Source: Actinomycetota bacterium
Lineage (GTDB): Bacteria > Actinomycetota > Acidimicrobiia > Acidimicrobiales > Ilumatobacteraceae
Assembly (NCBI GenBank): GCA_009927375.1
Contig: RFNE01000175.1
Span: forward strand, 1-5,278
Length of the DNA: 5,278 bases
Direction of reading: 5' to 3'
Each line of letters opens with the position of its first letter. Position 1 is the first letter of the stretch. The notes beneath the pieces are model-generated. The model was not told the origin of the DNA and made no database searches. It worked only from the letters and a program-made list of their open reading frames with translations. The position numbers and the translations under genes were made by a program. Below, piece by piece: positions 1 to 5,278 of the stretch.

Positions 1-579
1 GGAGGAGACGCATCGACGACGACCGTGCCGCAGTTGCCCGTGTCGAACGATCCGAATGACCCGACCGCAAATGCGATCCTTCAGGGAGATGGCGATGCGG
101 TGTTCCTCGTCGGTCCCGCGGGGGCGACTGGTCAGGTGTTCAACAATGACGCCGGCGCAGAAATCACGACAGGAAGCTGGGTCGTCACCGTCGGTCTGCG
201 CAAGGGCGCTCTCGGTGAAGACGTATGGAATGCACTCACGACGAAGTGTTTCAATCGCGACCCGTCGTGTCCGACGGGGCAGATTGCGATCGTCCTCGAC
301 GGCAAGGTGATCTCGGCTCCGGTCGTCCAAGAGGCCGTCTTCACTGGTGGCAACGTGCAGATTTCGGGCGATTTCACCGAAGCTGAAGCCCGTGACCTGG
401 CCAAGATTCTCGAGTTCGGCGCCGTGCCGGTGCGCTTCGATGTCGCCACGGTGCAGACGGTGTCGCCGACGCTCGGCGAGGACTCGCTCCGTGCTGCGCT
501 CATCTCTGGTCTGATCGGCGTTCTTCTCGTCATTTGTTCTTCTTCTTCTATTACCGACTCCTCACGATCGTCGTCTTGA
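1..579 (+). CDS. secD: Protein translocase subunit SecD, first piece (5' truncated by window, ends at a frameshift)
   Basis: SecD is an integral membrane partner of SecYEG that works with SecF to drive late steps of protein export using the proton gradient. The frame is open from base 1, so the true start, first membrane segment and much of the first periplasmic domain lie upstream of the window. What is visible is the end of that extracytoplasmic domain: a TVGLRKGALGEDVW stretch, GQIAIVLDGKVISAPVVQ, NVQISGDFT, then EARDLAKILEFGAVPV and VSPTLGEDSLRAALISG, all typical SecD signatures. The next membrane helix begins (LIGVLLVI), but after Ile at 532-534 the frame becomes a serine run (CSSSS) and stops at 577-579. 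The helix continues in the frame two bases on, so this is one secD gene split by an indel rather than a short natural protein. The GTG at 25 lies inside the domain and is not a credible start. Identity is very secure; whether the break is real is uncertain. Confidence 0.93.
   Translation, partial: GGDASTTTVPQLPVSNDPNDPTANAILQGDGDAVFLVGPAGATGQVFNNDAGAEITTGSWVVTVGLRKGALGEDVWNALTTKCFNRDPSCPTGQIAIVLDGKVISAPVVQEAVFTGGNVQISGDFTEAEARDLAKILEFGAVPVRFDVATVQTVSPTLGEDSLRAALISGLIGVLLVICSSSSITDSSRSSS
532..537 (+). other. secD: Frameshift site in secD (one base missing, -1)
   Basis: The bases ATTTG follow GTC at 529-531. Reading ATT TTG, with four T instead of three, would give an unbroken SecD helix, ...GVLLVI-LFFFFYYRLL.... 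The lost base is therefore most simply a T from this short T run, directly before four TTC repeats (537-548). The upstream frame is convincing SecD up to 534 and the downstream frame from 534 on; outside those limits each reads as nonsense. The sequence cannot tell me whether this is a sequencing or assembly error or a real mutation. Confidence 0.88.
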
Positions 580-1025
580 GCGGACTCGTCGTATCGGGAG
601 CGCTTTTGTGGAGCGTGATTTCCTACATCTCCCGCACCAACGGCCTTGCGCTCACATTGTCGGGTGCTGCGGGCATCATCGTGTCGATCGGCGTCACCGT
701 CGACTCCTATGTCGTGTTCTTCGAACGCTTGAAGGACGACTTGCATGCAGGGAAGTCCTTGCGTGGCTCTGCTCAGCGCAGCTTCCAGGCGGCGTTCCGA
801 ACGATCCTTGCCGCGGATGCGGTGTCGTTCCTCGGAGCTCTCGTGCTGTGGTACCTCACGGTCGGTTCTGTACGTGGCTTCGCATTCTTCCTCGGACTGT
901 CCACGCTTTCTGACGTGATCGTGGCCTATTACTTCACGCGGCCCGCCGTGCTGTTGCTGTCGCGAACCAAGCTGATGCGGGGTAAGAAGGTCCTCGGCGT
1001 CGCGACGAGGGAGATGACGGCATGA
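534..1025 (+). CDS. secD: Protein translocase subunit SecD, second piece (C-terminal membrane domain after the frameshift)
   Basis: This is the continuation of the same SecD. It begins inside a membrane helix (LFFFFYYRLLTIVVLSG), which joins directly to LIGVLLVI of the first piece. It then carries the conserved GVTVDSYVVFFERLKDD block, with the membrane-buried Asp at 702-704 that corresponds to the functionally important Asp of SecD proton coupling. Next come SAQRSFQAAFRTILAADAVSF, YLTVGSVRGFAFFLGLSTL and a final helix ending FTRPAVLLL, followed by a short basic tail. Together the two pieces supply the whole C-terminal membrane half expected of SecD. The TTG at 534 is merely the first possible start in this frame. 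It has no Shine-Dalgarno of its own and would begin mid-helix, so I do not regard it as a genuine initiation site. The stop TGA (1023-1025) overlaps the secF ATG, indicating one operon and probable translational coupling. Confidence 0.92.
   Translation: MFFFFYYRLLTIVVLSGLVVSGALLWSVISYISRTNGLALTLSGAAGIIVSIGVTVDSYVVFFERLKDDLHAGKSLRGSAQRSFQAAFRTILAADAVSFLGALVLWYLTVGSVRGFAFFLGLSTLSDVIVAYYFTRPAVLLLSRTKLMRGKKVLGVATREMTA
1007..1013 (+). promoter_or_regulatory. Shine-Dalgarno for secF
   Basis: GAGGGAG lies inside the end of secD, 8 bases before the secF ATG at 1022, a normal spacing. It supports ATG 1022 as the start, and with the ATGA overlap it suggests secF is translated from the secD message. 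Confidence 0.6.
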
Positions 1026-2131
1026 GTTTGTTGAGGCGCCTCTATCGCGGTGAACGACGTTCAACTTCATTGGTCGGCGCTGGCTCGGATTCGGTTTCGC
1101 TCGCCCTCGTCGTCATCACGATCGTGTCGCTCTTCACTCGTGGATTGAATCTCGGCATCGACTTCAAGGGTGGTGTCGCGTGGGAAGTTCCTGCTGAGAC
1201 GTTGACGATCGATGACGTCGCTTCGGTGCTCCAGGACAACAAGCTCGACGTGTCGACGGCAAAGATTCAGGAGTTGAACGGCGCTGACGGCAAGCGAATC
1301 CGCGCGCAGGTGGGTGACCAGCCGGCTGAAGTACGCACTTCCGTGCAGAACTCCCTCGCATCAAAGGCAAAGGTGGACGCCCAAGACGTCAGCGTCTCGG
1401 CGGTCAGCTCGTCGTGGGGTAGGAGCATCACCGAGAAGGCCGTTCGAGCGTTGATCGTCTTTTTCATCTTGGTGTCGATCTTCATCTCGTTCCGCTTCGA
1501 ATGGAAGATGGCGGTCTCGGCAATCCTTGCAATGGTTCACGACGTGTTGCTGAGCGTCGGGGTCTATTCGGTGACCGGATTCTCGGTGACTCCGGCGACG
1601 GTGATCGCGTTCCTCACGATCCTTGGCTTCTCGCTCTACGACACGATCGTGGTGTTCGACAAGGTTCACGACAACACGAAGAGGCTGTCTGCGTCACGGG
1701 CGTCGTATGGTGACGTCGTCAACGTGTCCATGAACCAGGTGCTCATGCGTTCGCTCAACACGTCGCTCGCCGCCGTGCTGCCCGTGCTTTCGCTTCTCGT
1801 CCTCGGCGCAGGTGTCCTCGGCGTCGTGAGTTTGCAGGATTTTGCATTGGCACTCCTCGTCGGTCTCTTGCTCGGTGCGTATTCATCGATCTACATCGCC
1901 ACGCCGATCCTTGCCGTCTTGAAGGAGCGCGAGGCGAAGTATCAGTCGCGTGCCGGACAGTTGAGTCTCGGCGAAGACATGTTGAAGTTGTTCGGTGTCC
2001 AGCGTGCTGACGCTGAGACGTCGAGGTCTGCTGGAGCGGAGTCGCCACGAGCGACGGTGACGACCGATGCCACTTCGGTCGCATCCGCATTGACGCACCC
2101 ACCGCGACCGCGAAAGAAGCGTCGCCGCTAA
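1022..2131 (+). CDS. secF: Protein translocase subunit SecF (full-length frame, N-terminus scrambled by two compensating frameshifts)
   Basis: SecF pairs with SecD in the SecDF membrane complex that assists SecYEG-dependent export. The 369-residue frame has the expected plan. TM1 (about 24-40) ends in GLNLGIDFKGG. An extracytoplasmic domain (about 45-135) ends in VSSSWGRSIT. Five further membrane segments follow (about 143-160, 164-184, 190-212, 245-266, 270-300), including MVHDVL with Asp174 and the hallmark LYDTIVVFDKVHDNTK with Asp207 and Asp213. Then come NTSLAAVLPVLSLL and a hydrophilic tail of about 60 residues ending in the basic PRPRKKRRR. The start is ATG 1022: MSLLRRLYRGE matches the RLY-G opening of actinobacterial SecF, a good Shine-Dalgarno lies 8 bases upstream, and the ATG overlaps the secD stop. 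Residues 12 to about 26 (RSTSLVGAGSDSV region) do not look like SecF. The other frame there reads TFNFIGRRWLGFGF, the conserved family sequence, so the deduced N-terminus is probably wrong in this stretch. Confidence 0.95.
   Translation: MSLLRRLYRGERRSTSLVGAGSDSVSLALVVITIVSLFTRGLNLGIDFKGGVAWEVPAETLTIDDVASVLQDNKLDVSTAKIQELNGADGKRIRAQVGDQPAEVRTSVQNSLASKAKVDAQDVSVSAVSSSWGRSITEKAVRALIVFFILVSIFISFRFEWKMAVSAILAMVHDVLLSVGVYSVTGFSVTPATVIAFLTILGFSLYDTIVVFDKVHDNTKRLSASRASYGDVVNVSMNQVLMRSLNTSLAAVLPVLSLLVLGAGVLGVVSLQDFALALLVGLLLGAYSSIYIATPILAVLKEREAKYQSRAGQLSLGEDMLKLFGVQRADAETSRSAGAESPRATVTTDATSVASALTHPPRPRKKRRR
1055..1099 (+). other. secF: Out-of-frame segment in secF bounded by two compensating frameshifts
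   Basis: From 1057 to 1098 the frame one base behind that of secF encodes TFNFIGRRWLGFGF, the conserved segment leading into SecF TM1. The secF frame proper encodes an unrelated Ser/Gly-rich string. Upstream of 1051 the alternative frame has a stop (TGA 1051-1053), and downstream of 1099 it turns into RPRRHH, so neither frame alone is right. The simplest repair is one base missing at about 1054-1056 (GAA-nCG-ACG-TTC, giving E-T-T-F). At about 1099, either one base is extra or two are missing (for example TTC-TCG-CTC). Alignment length to the mycobacterial SecF opening, recalled from memory, slightly favours two missing bases. Confidence 0.82.
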
Positions 2132-2162
2132 AGCCTGCCGAAGGGACTCGGACGCTCGGTCG

Positions 2163-2175
2163 TACACTTGGTGTA
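2163..2175 (+). promoter_or_regulatory. Small inverted repeat with a possible -10 element upstream of rel
   Basis: TACAC-TTG-GTGTA is a perfect 5-base inverted repeat with a 3-base centre, just before the rel ribosome binding site. Its left half plus one base, TACACT (2163-2168), fits an actinobacterial -10 hexamer, which would place transcription start near 2175. No clear -35 is found about 17 bases upstream (GAAGGG at 2140-2145). It could be a weak promoter, a small operator or chance; the secF-rel gap is only 57 bases, and I see no terminator in it. Confidence 0.25.
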
Positions 2176-2176
2176 T

Positions 2177-2181
2177 GGAGG
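2177..2181 (+). promoter_or_regulatory. Shine-Dalgarno that fixes the rel start
   Basis: GGAGG lies 7 bases before ATG 2189. It decides in favour of this ATG over the in-frame TTG at 2168 and GTG at 2171, which lie upstream of the GGAGG and have no ribosome binding site of their own. Confidence 0.75.
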
Positions 2182-2188
2182 CGTCGAG

Positions 2189-4420
2189 ATGAGCACGACA
2201 TCCAGGGTTCTGCCGTGGCGGCGCCAGCAGGCGTCGGTCACTGAAGAGCTCGTGCCGCTGTTCACTGCCTACAAGCGGCGCCATCCGAAGGGCGCAACCT
2301 CGAAGATTTCCGCCGCCTACGAAATGGCGCGAGCGGCCCATCAGCACCAGTCGCGGATGAGCGGGGAGCTCTACATCAGCCATCCTCTCGCGGTCGCAAA
2401 GATTGTCGCCGACATTGGTCTCGATGAGGTATCCATCGTTGCGGCGCTCCTGCACGATGCGGTCGAGGACACCGAGATCACACTCGCCGACGTCGAGTCG
2501 AAATTCGGTTCGGAAATCTCGAGCATCGTGGACGGGCTCACGAAGCTCGAGCGACTGCAATTCGATTCACGCGAGGCCCAGCAAGCTGCGACGATGCGCA
2601 AGATGTTGGTTGCCATGGCACGCGACATGCGCGTACTCATCATCAAGTTGGCCGATCGTCTGCACAACATGCGAACGATCGCTTCGGCGAGTGTCGACAA
2701 GCAGCGTCGCACCGCACAGGAGACCCTCGACATCTACTCGCCACTTGCACACCGTCTCGGTATGCAGGAGATGAAGCAACAGCTCGAGGACCTCTCGTTC
2801 GCGGCGCTCTATCCGAAGCGCTATGCAGAGATCGACTACCTGGTGTCAACGCGCGCACCAGAACGCGACATCTATCTGGCCAAAGCACTTGGGCAAGTGA
2901 ACGCTTGGCTGAACGAGATATCGATCAAGGCCGAGCTGACTGCTCGCGGCAAGCATCTCTGGAGTCTCTACGAAAAGATGGTGAGCAAGGGCCGTGACTT
3001 CGACGAGATCTTCGACCTCATGGCGATTCGCATCGTTGTCGACTCGGTGAAGGACTGTTACGCGGCGCTTGGTGCCATCCACGGTCACTGGAAACCCGTC
3101 GTCGGACGCTTCAAGGACTACATCGCAATGCCGAAGTTCAATCTGTATCAGTCGTTGCACACGACGGTGATCGGACCGGGCGGCAAGGCGATTGAGGTGC
3201 AGATTCGCTCGCGGGACATGCACGAGCGCGCCGAGTGGGGTGTTGCGTCGCACTGGTCGTACAAGGATGGAGAAGCATCGAGTGATGTCGACTGGCTCAA
3301 CCGCATCATCGACTGGCAGGACGACGTTTCGGACCCACGTCAATTCCTCGAGTCGCTGAAAACGGACCTCGAGCAAGACGAACTCTTCGTGTTCACCCCG
3401 AAGGGGAAGGTGATCTCGCTTCCAGTGCTGTCGACGCCGGTTGACTTCGCGTACGCAGTCCACACCGAAGTCGGACACGGGTGTATCGGTGCACGAGTCA
3501 ATGGCCGGCTTGTGCCTCTGGACACGAAGTTGAATGCGGGTGACACGGTCGAAATCCTCACCGCGACGACGGACGCCCCTGGGCCGTCGGAGGAGTGGGG
3601 GAACTTCGTCGCCTCGCCAAAGGCGAAGAGCAAGATCAAACAATGGTTCTCGCGTGAACGAAACGAAGACCTCGTGGAATCTGGTCGCGATGATCTCGTC
3701 GAAGAGCTCCGTCGACTCGGACTCCCAGTCGCCCGCGTGCTCGGATCTGACACGTTCAAGACCGAGATCGAGGCGATGAATTACCAGGACGAGACGACGC
3801 TGTATCGAGCAATTGGCGAGGGTCACGTCGAAGCGAGTGCCCTTGCGGGGCGACTCTCTCGCGCGGTCAGCGAAGGAGGGCTCGGTGAGCAGCTTTCGGT
3901 GTCGGCCCGACTCCAGGATGGAGTCGTCTCAGGCGTGGGTCGTGGTGTCCGCGTCGAGGGATTGGATGACATCTTCGTCGATCTCGCCAAGTGTTGTACT
4001 CCGGTTCCGGGAGACGACATCGTCGGCTACCTCGCCAATGGCCGGTCAGTCGACGTTCACCGTGCCGACTGTGCGCGTGCGACATCCTCGAGATCGCAGT
4101 TGTCGGGGCGAATGGTCGAGGTGGAGTGGGTCGGATCCGACCATGTCACCACCTACACGGCTGCTGTCGAGGTCGTCGCGCTCGACCGCTCACGGTTGTT
4201 GCGCGACGTCGCCAACGCGCTTTCAGACGAACACGTCAACATCGTTGCGTGCACGACGTTTACCGGCGCTGATCGCGTCGCCAAGATGAGATTCGAGTTC
4301 GAGTTCGCCGACCCAAGCCACTTGCAATCGGTCCTGCGAACCATCAAGCGCATCGACTCGGTCTACGACGCATATCGAGTCATGGCTGGAGATCATCCAG
4401 CGTCTAATCTTCATACGTGA
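2189..4420 (+). CDS. relA: Bifunctional (p)ppGpp synthetase/hydrolase, long RelA/SpoT homologue
   Basis: This enzyme makes (p)ppGpp from ATP and GTP/GDP and hydrolyses it again, controlling the stringent response at the ribosome. It has 743 residues from ATG 2189, a normal length for the long Rel family. Domains in order: the HD hydrolase domain (about 45-195) has His65, the H89-D90...E93-D94 of LLHDAVEDT, and Asp156/Asn160 in KLADRLHNMRT. The synthetase domain (about 225-365) has GKHLWSLYEKM (254-264), Asp276, RFKDY (307-311), YQSLHT (320-325) and EVQIR (336-340). The TGS domain (about 398-460) has HTEVGHGCIG (425-434). A helical region follows. The zinc-finger/conserved-cysteine domain has Cys602, Cys603, His624 and Cys628. 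The C-terminal ACT domain spans about 656-733. All hydrolase residues are present and the synthetase motif is RFKD, the form known from bifunctional Mn-dependent enzymes (EFDD is typical of synthetase-only RelA). I therefore infer both activities. The frame is clean throughout. The gene sits 57 bases after secF and overlaps hisS by GTGA. Confidence 0.97.
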   Translation: MSTTSRVLPWRRQQASVTEELVPLFTAYKRRHPKGATSKISAAYEMARAAHQHQSRMSGELYISHPLAVAKIVADIGLDEVSIVAALLHDAVEDTEITLADVESKFGSEISSIVDGLTKLERLQFDSREAQQAATMRKMLVAMARDMRVLIIKLADRLHNMRTIASASVDKQRRTAQETLDIYSPLAHRLGMQEMKQQLEDLSFAALYPKRYAEIDYLVSTRAPERDIYLAKALGQVNAWLNEISIKAELTARGKHLWSLYEKMVSKGRDFDEIFDLMAIRIVVDSVKDCYAALGAIHGHWKPVVGRFKDYIAMPKFNLYQSLHTTVIGPGGKAIEVQIRSRDMHERAEWGVASHWSYKDGEASSDVDWLNRIIDWQDDVSDPRQFLESLKTDLEQDELFVFTPKGKVISLPVLSTPVDFAYAVHTEVGHGCIGARVNGRLVPLDTKLNAGDTVEILTATTDAPGPSEEWGNFVASPKAKSKIKQWFSRERNEDLVESGRDDLVEELRRLGLPVARVLGSDTFKTEIEAMNYQDETTLYRAIGEGHVEASALAGRLSRAVSEGGLGEQLSVSARLQDGVVSGVGRGVRVEGLDDIFVDLAKCCTPVPGDDIVGYLANGRSVDVHRADCARATSSRSQLSGRMVEVEWVGSDHVTTYTAAVEVVALDRSRLLRDVANALSDEHVNIVACTTFTGADRVAKMRFEFEFADPSHLQSVLRTIKRIDSVYDAYRVMAGDHPASNLHT
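4385..4401 (+). repeat. Short hairpin at the end of rel, upstream of the hisS start
   Basis: GCTGGA and TCCAGC form a perfect 6-base inverted repeat around GATCA. It ends 15 bases before the hisS GTG. It is coding sequence of rel and lacks a following T tract, so it is not a terminator. It could affect hisS translation, but a stem this short can arise by chance. Confidence 0.3.
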
Positions 4421-5278
4421 CCGCCTTCAGTACGAGCCCCGGAACGCGCGACATTCTCGCCCCGGACTCGGAGCGCTGGAGGGCCTTCCAGAACGTCTTT
4501 GCGGAGGTCGCGCTCGCTTCTGGTTATCGCTACATCATTCCGCCGATGTTCGAAGATCTCGGGGTGTTCCTTCGCCTTGGTGAGGCCACCGACGTCGTCA
4601 CGAAGGAGATGTACGACTTCGAAGACAAGGGCGGTCGGAGGATCGCGCTCCGTCCGGAGCAGACCGCAAGCGTGTGCCGGGCATTCGTTGAACATCGACC
4701 GGTGACGCCATGGAAGGTGTGGTATGCGGGTCCGAACTTTCGGTATGAGAAGCCCCAGCAAGGGCGCTATCGCCAATTCGATCAGGTCGGTGTCGAAGTG
4801 CTCGGTGTCGACGATCCTCACCTCGATGCCGAAGTGATCGCACTCGCGGATGAGTTCTATCGGAGACTTGGACTTCGCAAGGTGGAGTTGTCGATCAACT
4901 CACTCGGTGACGCGGGGGATCGGCAGCGGTATGCGGATGCCTTACAGACCTACTTCACGACGCATTCGGGGTCGCTCAGTGAGGAATCGCGCGTGACGCT
5001 TGTCAAGAATCCGCTCCGCGTTCTTGATTCGAAGCGGTCAGAAGACCAGGGTGTGATCGCCGGGGCTCCCCGGATCGAGCAGTTCCTGAGCCCGTCGGCA
5101 GCCGAACACTTTGCAGAAGTGAAACGCGCATTGGAAGGTCTTGGTGTGTCATTCGTGGTCAATGACCGCCTCGTGCGCGGACTCGATTACTACCGACGAA
5201 CGACTTTCGAATTCGTGAGCACGGCGCTCACGGCCGCACACACCGCAATTGGTGGAGGCGGTCGCTATGACGGTCTGG
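4417..5278 (+). CDS. hisS: Histidyl-tRNA synthetase (3' end beyond the window)
   Basis: HisRS is a class II aminoacyl-tRNA synthetase that attaches histidine to tRNA-His in the cytoplasm. The frame is open to the window edge, giving 287 residues of an enzyme usually about 420-430 long. Seen are the N-terminal PGTRDIL (8-14); motif 1 around 30-50 (SGYRYIIPPMFED); RPEQT (79-83) with Glu81; motif 2 as FRYEKPQQGRYRQFDQ (108-123) with Arg109, Gln123 and Glu127; and the histidine-binding block LVRGLDYY (252-259) with Arg254. The visible part ends at GGGGRYDGL (279-287). Motif 3 and the anticodon-binding domain lie outside. The start is GTG 4417: an in-frame TAA at 4405-4407 excludes anything further upstream, no other start codon lies between that stop and the GTG, and the next ATG would remove motif 1. 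No Shine-Dalgarno lies at usual spacing, so initiation probably depends on ribosomes finishing rel (GTGA overlap). No frame problem is visible. Confidence 0.96.
   Translation, partial: MTAFSTSPGTRDILAPDSERWRAFQNVFAEVALASGYRYIIPPMFEDLGVFLRLGEATDVVTKEMYDFEDKGGRRIALRPEQTASVCRAFVEHRPVTPWKVWYAGPNFRYEKPQQGRYRQFDQVGVEVLGVDDPHLDAEVIALADEFYRRLGLRKVELSINSLGDAGDRQRYADALQTYFTTHSGSLSEESRVTLVKNPLRVLDSKRSEDQGVIAGAPRIEQFLSPSAAEHFAEVKRALEGLGVSFVVNDRLVRGLDYYRRTTFEFVSTALTAAHTAIGGGGRYDGL

Noticed and set aside
529..560. Programmed -1 ribosomal frameshift in secD
   Set aside because: There is no X-XXY-YYZ slippery heptamer in the correct phase: the codons are GTC ATT TGT TCT, and slipping back one base would pair the Ile tRNA with CAT. 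I also noticed no strong stem-loop just downstream. A simple indel explains it better.
534..1025. A separate small membrane protein starting at TTG 534
   Set aside because: It would begin mid-helix without a ribosome binding site, and its sequence is the exact continuation of SecD.
132..1070. Long antisense open frame opposite secD
   Set aside because: Its product is rich in Arg, Glu and His with no recognisable motif and no start context. It is a by-product of GC-rich codon use on the other strand.
2132..2165. Rho-independent terminator after secF
   Set aside because: No GC-rich stem followed by a T tract is present in the 57-base gap.
2168..2188. Upstream TTG/GTG start for rel adding seven residues
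   Set aside because: These codons lie before the GGAGG at 2177-2181, which is correctly spaced only for ATG 2189; the extra residues would include the Shine-Dalgarno itself.
3119..3142. Altered synthetase loop in Rel (KFNLYQSLHT rather than KPNGYQSLHT)
   Set aside because: As far as I recall, actinobacterial Rel proteins commonly have KFN-YQSLHT here, so it marks lineage rather than altered activity.
2846..3826. Long antisense open frame opposite rel
   Set aside because: It lies entirely opposite highly conserved Rel domains, has low-complexity charged composition, and lacks any recognisable domain or ribosome binding site.
1..5278. A novel defence, mobile or biosynthetic system
   Set aside because: Every base except a 57-base gap belongs to four recognised housekeeping genes. 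I saw no repeats, integrase or transposase, CRISPR-like array or unfamiliar gene.

Overview
The window is an ordinary, compact run of bacterial housekeeping genes, all on the + strand: the 3' part of secD (entering from the left edge), secF, a long RelA/SpoT-type (p)ppGpp enzyme gene (rel/relA), and the 5' two thirds of hisS, which runs off the right edge. The DNA is moderately GC-rich with mostly G/C-ending codons. The SecD, SecF and Rel sequences are of actinobacterial type; for example, Rel has KFNLYQSLHT, and SecF starts with an RLY-G block followed (in another frame) by FNFIGRR. I infer Actinomycetota, possibly an Acidimicrobiia-like lineage. The class-level guess rests on gene order and general feel, not on a search.

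Layout: positions 1-1025 hold secD, interrupted near 532-537 by a one-base frame change. secF (1022-2131) overlaps the secD stop codon as ATGA. A 57-base gap follows, with no convincing terminator and a strong Shine-Dalgarno just before rel (2189-4420). hisS starts at GTG 4417, overlapping the rel stop as GTGA, and is still open at 5278. No stretch longer than about 60 bases lacks a gene. I saw no RNA gene, mobile element, CRISPR array or long repeat.

Functionally, SecD and SecF are the membrane partners of SecYEG that use the proton-motive force to help pull exported proteins across the membrane. Rel makes and degrades the alarmone (p)ppGpp in response to uncharged tRNA at the ribosome. HisRS charges tRNA-His. 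The start-stop overlaps suggest translational coupling of secD-secF and of rel-hisS.

The main thing worth a second look is sequence integrity rather than a new system. Three frame changes fall within about 570 bases of secD/secF: one breaks secD, and two in secF cancel each other, so the secF reading frame looks complete while about 15 residues of its conserved N-terminus are read out of frame. The 3 kb downstream shows no such problem. I found no evidence for a previously undescribed system here.
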